NCBI RefSeq assembly: GCF_036884655.1
Contig: NC_088344.1
Coordinates: 35,839,001 to 35,903,000, forward strand
Source: Musa acuminata AAA Group
Taxonomy: Eukaryota; Streptophyta; Magnoliopsida; Zingiberales; Musaceae
Direction: 5' to 3'
Length of the DNA stretch: 64,000 bases
A program made the position numbers and the translations under genes. Shown one piece after another: positions 23,640 through 35,800 of the stretch (position 1 is its first letter; each line of letters starts with the position of its first letter). The notes below the pieces were generated by a model. The model had not been told where the DNA came from and ran no database searches. It saw nothing but the letters and a program-made list of their open reading frames with translations.

Positions 23640-25560
23640 AGCAGCAACTAAAAAACTGATATATGATGTGGCATAGGTTTAAACGTATAATAAACTTTTA
23701 ATTAGGCATATATAAAGAATATTTTTTTATCTGATTTTTTTTTGAGTTATTTTAAAAATATTTATTTTGACTAAATTTTTTTTTACTTTTATCATTTATT
23801 GAACAAATGATGTATAATAAATTTCTCAAAGACTTGGTTAATATATTCATTCTCATAGCAATCATTGAATATCTCAATGTTAATAGTATAAGATGCTTTA
23901 CTCATATCAATCATCTTAAAATTCTCGATGAATTTTTTTTGGTTCAATAAAATAAATCAAGATCATTGCTAGCAAATAAAATATTATCCATATATAAGAC
24001 CAATATAATAAACTTTCTCCTATTGATTTTTAGATATAAATACTGATCGATAGTATTTTTCTTAAATATAAAAGAATTAATAATATCAAGAAATTTTATA
24101 TATCATTGTCTAAAAGCCTATTTAAAGTCATAAATGGATTTCTTAAATTTACATATAAAATTTTATATTTTTCTTATTTTCTTTGTGAATCGTTTAAGTT
24201 AATACATAAAATCTAGATCTCTATTAAGAAAAATTACTTTTACATCCACTTGATGTAACTCAAAATTATAATGGGCCACTAATTTCATAATGATTCTTAA
24301 TAAATTCATTTAAAAAACTAAAAAAATATCTTATTATGATTGATGCATTCCTCATGAGTAAAACCTTTGACCATAAATATGTCTTTTATATTATTTAATA
24401 TTATTCTTTAAGTTATATTTATGTAATAGATTTTTTTACAATTATTAGGTAATTCAATGAGTTCTTAAATATCATTCTGGTGATTAATTTTAACTCTTTT
24501 GTGTCATATCACTTTTTAGGATCACTACTTTTGTGAAAATAATGAAGGATCTTTTGATTTCAATATCATAATTTGATTCTTGTAGATATATCATATAATA
24601 ATAAAAAATAATAAATCATATTTTTCTTTGAAATATTCTCAAAACTATCAATTGTGATTATTTTATAATAGCAATATCAATACTATGTTAGAGTTTATTC
24701 ATGTTATTTTGTTGTTTGTATTTATCAAATTATTTAGTGATTTGAGGAATAATAATTTCTTGAATATAAAATAATAAAACAATATCAATATGTATTTTCT
24801 CAATATTAAAATTAAATTTTAAGATTTTTTACTCTTATTTATTCACCATTTTCTAGGAATCTTACATCATCAAATTCAATTGTTCTCGTAAAGCAATAAA
24901 ATCTATATCCCTTTAAAATTTTCTAAATAACCAATAAAATATCCAAAATGGTCCTTGAACCTAATTTATTTTTATATGATTTAAAGATCTTTATCTTGAG
25001 ACAATCTCAAATACGTAAATAACTTGATTTCCTACCGATATGTAACTTAAAAAGGGTCGATGTAATTGACTTACTAAAAATTTTGTTCAAGATATATATA
25101 ATCATCCTTAATGCTTCTTCTCACATTGAGTATAGAAAAATAAATTATCAAGCTCTCATGATAATATGATTTCATCTTTCAACAATCTTATTCTTCGTTG
25201 TACATATGGTAAGACGTTTTGAGTATAAATATCTTGTTATTCTAGGAATCCAGTGAAAGAACTATAATTATAATTAGACTCATCATATCTATTATAAAAA
25301 AATTTATCACCATGTTCGATTTAAGAATCTTAACTTTTCTATTTAATTATTTCTCAACTTTATTTATAATTAGATATATATATAGTAATATCTCAATAAG
25401 ATATTTATAAATATGATAAAATATCTCTCTATACTAAAATAAAAAAATATGAAACGACCTACAGATCTAAACATATATAATCTCAAAGAGCTCATACAGC
25501 TATATTTCATTCCAATATTTGATTACAGGATCATTATATTTAAAAATTAATTTTTATTAA
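23640..25560 (-). mobile_element. Strongly decayed Ty1/copia retrotransposon
   Basis: AT-rich DNA which, read on the - strand, keeps recognisable reverse transcriptase pieces in the right order: SIYDFK-x-AFRQ (from [11 protein letters not shown]) near 24120-24140, YMDNILFASND (from the YVDD box) near 23970-24000, and ASYTINIEIFNDC (from the ASY-LGI-I-RDR segment) near 23880-23910. Stops and frameshifts are frequent. Upstream parts (24200-25560) are probably the rest of pol but too decayed to assign. Same orientation as the intact copia element but clearly much older; LTRs not found. Confidence 0.6.
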
Positions 25561-25859
25561 ATATATTGAGTTTATAATGCAACAAGGTCAGCATAAGGGT
25601 ATTGCTAAGACTATGACATTCGGTAACATATGTTGCATGGTGTCGCCAAGCATTTGATGCCACCTTAGTGGATGAGATCCCTTATACGTGTTAAGATCTC
25701 GATAAAAAAACGATGGAGAGGGAACTGAAATCTCGTCTCCAGTGCATCACTTTAAGTGGATCAATCAATAAGATCATGATATCCTTAGATCCCTAATGCT
25801 TCGACTATATTGGAATGCATGCTGATGTCCGAAGTGATAATGGATCACGCATGTAATCA

Positions 25860-26345
25860 ATCAATGCACTTGTGACATCTCAAGAAACATAATTGATAAA
25901 GCATCCTTTCTCTTTTTCTCTTTGACACGGTCCAATCTGACATGGTTGAATCCAATCATGATTAAATCCAATCATAAAACATCTTTCGACATAATTGAAT
26001 GATTATAAAGTATCATTTATCTTTGATGTAACCAAATCTAATTATATATCTTTTATCTTCGATATAATTGAATCCGACTATGAAATATTTATTCCCAACA
26101 CGTTCAAATATATCCATGAAGCATTCAGAGGTCTTCATTACCTCTGAATCATAAAACATCCAACATGCATCAAATTTGATTATGAAGCATGATCGAATTT
26201 GACCATAAAACAAAACATACATTATTTCTAATATAACTAAATTTATCCATACAACATCTAAAAAAACTTTCAATATAATTAAATTTAATCATGAAATATC
26301 CATTATCTGTGATGCAATCATGACCAAATCTAATCATAGTGTCCA
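25860..26345. repeat. Degenerate short tandem repeats
   Basis: Irregular repetition of a roughly 35-50 base motif built around TAATTGAATCCAATCATGAAA and CATC, for example near 25945, 25970, 26060, 26170, 26270 and 26330. Copies are too diverged for an exact unit. The 86-codon - strand frame in it only reflects the repeat. Confidence 0.5.
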
Positions 26346-26820
26346 TTATCTTTATTATCTCTAATGCTGATGGAATCTAACCACGAAGAACAAGGGCTTC
26401 ACCCCTCTCTCTTGGAACGTCTAGCCTCTGGATCTGCAACATAAGCAAGACAACACATCGAAACAGTATCATTGAGCTTCTTGAGAAGCAAAACAAACAT
26501 GAACTTGTATTCCTTCCCAAAGCTGTAACCATTTGGACTCATCAAGGGAGCAACTAGTTGACTGGATCACTGGAGAAACTAATACAAAATTCGTATCTTC
26601 CAAATATTTTTCTTATTTGAACTGATCCAGAACAATTCTGAACTTGCTATGTTCAATGCCCATAGTAGTGGTCAACAAAAGTAGAAATGTGGTCTAAGTT
26701 TAGCCACATCATTCTGAACATAGAAAACCAAAGACATCACACTATCTTGAAAAGCCTAAAAGTAGAAGGAGAATATAAAGAGAGGAATTAAAAGCACGAG
26801 GAACACTAATAAGATGCAGG

Positions 26821-29800
26821 TTAGTCTCTTCTCTTGCCAGTCACACCAGCTACCACCTGCGCTCACAAGGAAAAAAAAAAACACTTAAGAAATCCAGTAA
26901 CAAACAAATCTTATTGTTCATGGATGACGACACTCTGAATTTAATGCTTGTCATAATGCTAATGATCCCATTATCCATAAAATTAAGCATGGAGTTCCAT
27001 TTTGATTTTGACTTGTTTGTGGTGCTTTAAAGCGCTAAGTGGACATGACCTCAGCTAAAATACAGCTTATACTTTGATGTTGGGAATATAGCAAGTGTAT
27101 CTCATCTTAAATAAGGTAGGAGAAAGTTTCTTAAAGCCACGAAAGAATAAAGGTGCAACATATACATACATCAGAAAGAGCAGGTTGTGGGACCTGCTTG
27201 GCTGTATCAAAGGAATCCAAGATAGGCCTAACTACAGCAGGAAGGAAGAGACCTGAAATAGCATAAGACGCAACATGGTTGAAATTATAAACATAAATCT
27301 TTATACTTGCAGCCAATGCAAGCAAACCAACTTATCAGACTCCATCTCCTGATTTAACATGCTTCAGAGCAGGCATACAAACAACCTATATAAAAATTCT
27401 AGTTAACTGAGAGCACATAATTAGGTATATAAAATATCATATTCCAAGAATCTAAATTGTCCAATAGCGAAAATAAGCCCCATTTTTGGTTTATGTTAGA
27501 GTGCCTTTGATTAGATCATCAGCAAAAAAAATTAATATTGTGCTTGAGCCCTGATCTCGAAAAACAAGAACATGCAATGACTTGGCATGAATTCGTGGAT
27601 GAGGTTACAATGCATCTAAGACTGATCAAATATCCTAGCTTCAGTTTAGCATACACAATATGAGGCATAAGTGATTTTACAAAATAAGGCAATATAAACA
27701 AATTGCACCAAAATCTGTCGTTGATTCATGGTAGCTTTGTATGTCGTAGTATAGAAGAAAATATAATCAACAAGATTATAGAAAAAAAAATCCAACAAAT
27801 TGTATGTTATATTTAAACCAAGGTCTTCCAGGTAATAACAACCATATATTAGGAGGTGAACGGAGGTGAGAGTTAATTTTCATACATCTGCAGCAGGTAA
27901 TATGAGCAACAAGTACCAAAATCATCGTTTTTCCTGTTCTCAGAGAAAAAACAGTTTCATTCGTAAGCTAGAGACAATTTCAGATGCAGGAGCTTAAAAG
28001 AGCAACAGAATATTCCCCATAAAATTCCTCCATTTATTACCTAAGTTCAATAGCACAATACTTAAAAGCAGTCACATCTGCAGTCCCACTTCACGGAACC
28101 TAAATTACCTTACAATTCACATGAATCAACGTCACCTAAGACAGATATTGCTATGTGGACATTTTTTCTTATGTTGTCTGTTATCCATGTCCGGTCAAAA
28201 GCATTAAGCATGATCCAGATCATAATGCACTGAAACAAACAGCTCCATTACTAAACAGACCAGAGTGTTTGATCAATAAAGGTTGTATTTATCTATCATC
28301 CTACACCTTTTATCAGTTAAAGGGGCATCAATATACATCTTGTTTGTTTTCTACAAGGACCAAGCAGCAGTTCCCTTCTTTTGCTGACAAAGCATCTCTA
28401 TTAAAATGATACATAAACATGCATCTCCTGAAGCTTAACCAATGAAGTAATTGTTGGGAAATCATTGGGGGCGACATCATATGCGCAGCGGAAGAACAAG
28501 AAAACAAAATCCCCGATTCCCAAAAAGATGTTCGTCGTCGTGCGAAGATTGGTGCGCATAATCCGCAAAAAACACAAAACTGCGTATAGAGATTGTGTTA
28601 CCTAGGGAGATCGTATATCCCTGTTTCCTTGCAGATCCTCAGGAGAGGGTGAAGGAGGTCAAGCGTCCTCCTCTCTAGCGGTGATCCACACAGCAGGGTT
28701 GCGACGACGCTCCTCAAAACTCCAGGCCTACTCTGAGGTGGAGAGGGAGAGGAGAATAGGAAGGGCAAGCAAAGACTCTAGCCTATGAGGCTGTGAATCC
28801 CTCCTATTTATAGAGATCCCGTGTCAAAACCCTAATGGGTCCTTTCCCTAGTGGGTATTGGATCTGCATCAAATAAGACAAGGGCTCCGTCGGATATCTC
28901 ATATCCGAACCTCTACTCATCGCAATGCCTACCATATGTGTGTGACCCTCTAGGCCCAATATCGAGCTGGCCGTGAGTCATACCTGTCAGAACTCCTTCT
29001 AACTAAGTGAATTATTATCTCTGTAATAATTCACTCGACTCATCGACTACGGAAGTACTAGGCCACTACGCCGTAGTCCCCAGACGATACAGGGGAATCC
29101 AATCCATTGGACCTGTCTGTCCTCAGTTACCATGTACCTATAGTCCCTCATCCATCTAATATCCCAGAGACCGTATATCGAGCATGGTGCTGTCAGACCC
29201 ATACGGTTTCTACTCGAGTCTCGCTCTAATCGGATTCTCCCGGAGAACTCTTTCTCTCTCAACCCGAATGACCCTGGCCAGGGATTTGTCTGAGCAAGAA
29301 CACATGGGATATTCCTCTCATGATACCGAGAGTGGATGATCCTCTATCGACACTCAATAGCCCTCGTAAGGTCGACTACCACTCCCAATGACCAGCTGTA
29401 CTAGATCTGGGAACAACCAAACCTATAAGTCTGGTATCAAAGAGTGGAGCACTCATACAGGACATCCTTGGTGTCTCAAGTCTAAGAACCAGATACACCA
29501 CTAGGACTACGGAATCGTTGTCTGACAATAAGGCATCATCAACCATCCAGCATTCCGTAAGCGGATCAATCAGTGAACTCATTCTCCAATGAGCACCTGT
29601 ACTGTATCCCTAGTGTCCCTACACGAGCAGCTATGAGACCAGCTGCATCCATCATATGGACGGGTATACAGCACACCAGTCTATCCGGTTATCACGATGT
29701 CCCTCTCGAGTAACCTATGACCGGGATTATTTAGGATATGTGTTTAAAGGTGAATCGATCTCATTATCGTGATCTCATCACGATCCGATTCCCATTGCAC

Positions 29801-32800
29801 AAATCCAAGGACATCACAATACATATGCATTTATGCAATAGTTATAAAGTGATATACGCCAAAATATAATAAGCAAAAAGATTCTGTATCAAGTCACACG
29901 TGCCATCACTCACGTGATTGGCTTGCTGGGCACTTATGACTAGCAATCTCCCACTTGACCTAAAGCCAATCACCTATGTGTCTGATCCCCATCAGACCCC
30001 TGTGACGCTCAAAGACAATCTGAGACAATGGCTTTGTTAGTGGATCTGCAATGTTATCTTCGGATGGAACTCTTTCCACTGCTACATCTCCTCGGGTCAC
30101 GATCTCTCTGATAAGGTGGAACCTCCTCAGAACATGCTTAGATTTCTGATGAGACCTAGGTTCCTTCGCTTGAGCAATTGCCCCGTTGTTGTCGCAATAT
30201 AGGGAAATCGGCTCCTCACTATCCGGCACGACTCCCAAATCTGTGATGAACTTCTTCAACCAGACTCCCTCCTTTGCTGCATCTGATGCAGCAATGTACT
30301 CCGCCTCTGTGGTCGAGTCAGCAGTGGTATCTTGCTTGGAACTCTTCCAGCACACTGCTCCTCCATTCAAGGTGTACACATACCCTGAATTCGACTTGCT
30401 ATCATCGACATCAGACTGAAAACTTGAGTCAGTGTAGCCTTCAACCTTAAGGCTATTACCTCCATATACTAGTAAAAGATCCTTAGTCCTTCTCAAGTAC
30501 TTAAGGATACACTTTACTGCTTTCCAGTGCTCCAAGCCTGGATCCGCCTGATACCTGCTCGTGACACTCAGAGCATGCGCTATATCAGGCCTAGTACATA
30601 GCATGGCATACATGATAGACCCTATTGCTGAGGCATAAGGTATCATATCCATGTTCGCCCTTTCTTCTGGAGTCTTTGGGGACATACTCGTAGAAAGCGA
30701 TATCCCATGTCTCATCGGTATGAGACATCTTTTGGAATTTTCCATGCCAAACCTTTTGACAATAGTTTCTATGTACCTGGACTGGGACAAGCCAAGCATC
30801 CTTTTGGATCTATCTCTATAGATTCTAATCCCCAAGATATAAGATGCTTCTCCTAAGTCCTTCATGGAGAAGTCTCTAGATAACCAAGCCTTTATTGTGG
30901 ATAGCATTCCTATGTCATTCCCAATGATGAGGATGTCATCCACATATAACACCAAAAAGGTGATAGCGCTCCCACTTACCTTCCTGTACACACAAGGCTC
31001 ATCTTCGTTCTTAACGAAGTCATAAGATCTGATTGCCTCATCAAATCTTATGTTCCAACTTCGGGAAGCTTGCTTTAGTCCATAAATGGATCTAAGCAAC
31101 CTACACACCTTATCTGGGCAGTTCTTGGACACGAATCCCTCAGGTTGCATCATATACACCTCCTCCTCCAGGTTCCCGTTGAGGAATGCGGTTTTCACAT
31201 CCATCTGCCAGATCTCATAATCATAGTGTGCTGCAATAGCCAATAGAATTCTGATGGATTTTAGCATTGCTACGGGTGAGAAAGTTTCGTCGTAGTCAAC
31301 ACCTTGCCTTTGACGATACCCCTTAGCCACTAGCCTTGCTTTATAGGTCTCTACCTTTCCATCTACTCCGATCTTTTTCTTAAAGATCCACTTGCAACCG
31401 ATGGGTACAATACCTTCGGGTGCATCAACTAGGTTCCAAACTTTATTGGAGTACATAGAATCCATCTCAGAATTCATGGCTTCTTTCCACTTCCCGGAGT
31501 CTATACTCATAATAGCCTCCTCGTAGGTCTGAGGATCAATATCCTCTACATCCTCTGCTCTAATATGTCCCACATATCTCTCAGGAGGATGAGATACTCT
31601 ATCAGACCTGCGTAAAGTTGAAACTTGTGTATTAGATACCTGAACAGACTCGGGCTGTAGAGTGGTGCTTGAGCTTGGTTCTCCAACCTCGCTCAATTCT
31701 ATCATTCTCCCACTGTCTCCGTCAAGAATATGTTCCTTCTCAAGGAACACTGCTCTCTTAGCTACAAAGACCTTTTGGTCCTCGAGATGATAGAAGTAAT
31801 ACCCACAAGTTTCCTTGGGGTATCCCACAAATTTACATCGCCCTGTCCTTGATTCTAACTTATCGGGGTTGTGTCTTTTAACATGGGCAGAGCAGCCCCA
31901 AATCTTAACTACTTTAAGATCAGGCTTCTTCCCTTTCCATATCTCATATGGTGTAGACACCACCGACTTAGTTGGAACTCTGTTCAGAAGGTAAGCTGCG
32001 GTTTCTAGGGCATATCCCCAGAATGAGATGGGTAGGTCAGCGAAACTCATCATGGACCGTACCATATCTAATAATGTACGATTTCTCCTTTCAGAGACAC
32101 CATTGAGCTGAGGTGTATAAGGAGGTGTCCATTGGGATAATATCCCATGGTCCTTGAGGAAGTGAGTAAACTCTGTACTTAAGTACTCACCACCTCGATC
32201 TGATCGAAGAGTTTTGATACTCTTTCCAGTCTGGTTCTCCACCTCATTCTTATACTCTCTGAATTTCTCAAAGGCCTCGGACTTGTACTTCATTAAGTAC
32301 ACATATCCATACCTTGAGAAATCATCAGTAAATGTAATGAAGTAGGAGTAACCTCCAATGGCATGAGTTGACATGGGTCCACATACATCACTATGTATGA
32401 GTTCCAACAACTCAGTGGCTCTCTCTCCAGTTCCACTAAATAGAGAGTTGGTCAGTTTTCCACGAATGCAAGGCTCACAAGTTGCATATGACACATAGTC
32501 GAATGGATCTAGATATCCATCATTTAGCAACTTTTGAATCCTTCTTTCATGGATGTGACCTAGCCTACAATGCCACAGGTATGCACTGTTCAACTCATCT
32601 CGTTTCCTTTTGGACATATTTATATTCATGATATGTGGAGTGGTGTCTAACATAAATAAACCATTATGCAATGTTCCTTTCGTGATGATCTTATCATCTA
32701 ATAATATCGAATAACCATTGTTCTCAAAAACAAATTTATATCCACTAACTGTTAAACATGAAATGGAGATAATGTTTTTGATAATAGAAGGAACAAAATA

Positions 32801-35800
32801 ACATGCATCTAATGCAATAAAAGCTCCACTAGGCAGATGTAGGGCGACCTCGCCAACAGCTAATACAACAACTTTTGCTCCATTACCCATCTTGAGGTCC
32901 ATCTCGCCTCTCTCTAGTCTCCTAGGCCTTGCCAGAACCTGCAACGAATTACATATATGATAAGCACTACCGGTATCTAATACCCATGTGTTATCATAAG
33001 AGTCTGACAAATGGAGACTGATCATGAATGTACCTGAAGCTTCATCAAGCTTTTGTTTCGCCCTTTCTGCAAGGTACTCTTTGCAGTTTCTCTTCCAGTG
33101 CCCATCTTTACCACAGTGGAAGCACTGGCCTTTGTCCTTTGTTGGGTCTTTCTTAGCAACCTTTGCTTTACCTTGTTTGCCCTTGCCCTTTCCCTTCTTA
33201 AGGGACCTTTCTGCTTTCCTTTTCTTTCTGGTCTCACCAGTGTAGAGAACTGGCTTCTCTTTCTTAATAGTACTCTCTGCCTCCCTCAACATATTGAGGA
33301 GCTCTGGGAGAGTCACCTCAAGCTTGTTCATATTAAAGTTCATTATGAACTGTGAAAAGGAATCTGGTAGGGACTGAAGCACAATGTCCACACACAAGTT
33401 ATCCTCTAGGACCATTCCTAGACCTGTGAGTTTCTCTATCCACTCAATCATCTTTAGGACATGGTTCTGAACCGGTGTCCCCTCAGTCATCCTAGCGCGG
33501 AAAAGGCTCTTGGATATCTCATATCGTTGAGTCCTTCCCTGTTCCTCAAACAATTTACGGACATGTAGGAGAATGGATCTGGCATCCATCTTTTCATGTT
33601 GTCTCTGTAACTCTGGAGTCATAGAGACCAACATATAGCACTGAGCAAGAGTGGAGTCATCAATGTACTTCACGTAGCGAGCGATCTCATCCTCGCTTGC
33701 CCCTTCTTCGGGCGTAGGCATCACTGTATCAAGGACGTACACGATTTTCTCCGCTGTGAGAACAATTCTCAAGTTACGGAGCCAATCCGTATAATTTGGA
33801 CCAGTGAGGCGGTTGACATCAAGTATGCCACGTAAGGGATTTGAAAGCGACATTTTCTGAAAATAAAGATGTAGCAAAAATGAATAACATGCAGATTTTG
33901 CAAGAAATAAACTATCAAGATATGGACTTCTATCTTAATATGCTCCCACTATTTTACTAACGAGTCACGCGACACCCTCAGCACGTGAAACGGAAGTCTC
34001 CGGCAGACTTCTAGTGGGGATCAGGATCCAATCAGCGTCTTAGTGTAACCTCGAGGGACTCGACCAATCACACTAAGCCTAAAAGGTAGACAACTCTTGC
34101 CGATCACAACTCCTTGTGATTCCCGTCCTGTTCGGCCTCCGAATCACCATGGCCTCGAGGGACTCGACCAACCATGATGCTCGGTTAAGTCAACACCTTC
34201 GTTACAAGATGAGTCTGATTTGATGATATACCCTCGAGGGACTCGACCAAGCATATCATGCCCTCAGGTCACCGGTGACATCTCTATGTCGTAAGCAAGA
34301 TAGCGAATCGCGATATAGGTGAGTCTCGAGGGACTCGACCAACTCAACCTACACCGGGATTCGGTTCCTACTCATAACGATGGAAGGCCACGTGGGTCAA
34401 TCTAATTGCCTCACGTTTACCGACTTAATATTATCGAGAGATGTTTCTATGATTTGGTCTCCTATTATGACATGTCACACATGTACATATTTAATATATA
34501 TCTACATCGCATGCAAATATATATACATATCTAGTATGTGTATAAGCAATCACACCAGATGATCATGGACCACAACCTAATATGATTAGGCCCGAGCCAG
34601 TAGGCCTAATCACTCACATCAAGATCTATGTGTGCAACGGTGCATCTCCATGCCTTGTGATCGTCCATCTCGTCCTCGTTGGTTCCGTCGACATCTTGAT
34701 GCATCTTCATGCATCACGATCGTCCGTCTCGTGGGTCCCGCTATGGCTTCCACGCTCCCGCTGCGCCTCCTCATGTGATTACAACTTAATCATAGGCACG
34801 CAGGCCCGACAATAAACGAGAAATATAATGGAGGTTCGCAGACCTCAATAATAATAATCACAAGTACACACATCACACGGTCCATGATCATCCGTCCACT
34901 CATCATACATCACATGTATAAATAATCGTCATCATGTAGGACTACTAGATAATAATAATAATCAACTAAACCTTTTAATTAATTAATATTTTCTGAAATC
35001 AGGGATATATAGGGAATTTCTCAATTCCTAAGGGTATTTTTCGTAATTTGGACAAAAGACAGAAACTGGAATTTCTCAAATTCCGAGGGGCAAAACTGTC
35101 TTTTGCGCAGAAAACCCTAATACCCTTTCCCCTTTTCGCTGCTGCGCCGCCGCCGCCGCCACCCTGCTGGCGGCGGCCTGTGCGGCGAGGGCGAGGGCAC
35201 TGCCCTCGCCTGCAGGTGGCACGCCCGCTGGGGTCGCTGCCGCTGCAGGTGGGCGCCCCCGCGGGCGCCGCTGCCTTCGCGGGCGGTTCTGCCCGCGAGT
35301 CAGCGCCCGCAGGTGGTGCTGTCTCGCTAGCGGCCGCCCCTGCGGGGTTTTTGCCCGTGGGAGCAGCGGCCACAGGCGCCGCTGCCCTGCGGTGCCTCAG
35401 CCCGCGCTGCTGCCCCGCGGCGCCTCTGCCCGCGGGCTCAGTGGCCGCAGGCGCTTCTACCGAGCGGGCTCCCAGCCCCGCCGGCCGCAAGCCTGCTGCA
35501 AGCAGACTGCCTGGCTGCGGCTGCGGCTGGCTGCAGGCATGCAGATCGAGGGCAGCAACTGTTGCTGCCCTTCCTTGCTTTTGCGTCAACGATTTTGACG
35601 TCAATATTCTTCCTAAACACAACACATGCAGTTCAAAAACCAATCATTCGCACGAACAACCTGGCTCTGATACCACTGTTGGGAAATCATTGGGGGCGAC
35701 ATCATATGCGCAGCGGAAGAACAAGAAAACAAAATCCCCGATTCCCAAAAAGATGTTCGTCGTCGTGCGAAGATTGGTGCGCATAATCCGCAAAAAACAC

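Noticed and set aside
29047..29582. 71- and 68-codon - strand frames, repeated at 36272-36807
   Set aside because: They are the same bases in the two LTRs of the copia element, with no sign of coding.
35656..35676. tRNA-like match
   Set aside because: It is a retrotransposon primer binding site (only the tRNA 3'-end complement), not a tRNA gene.
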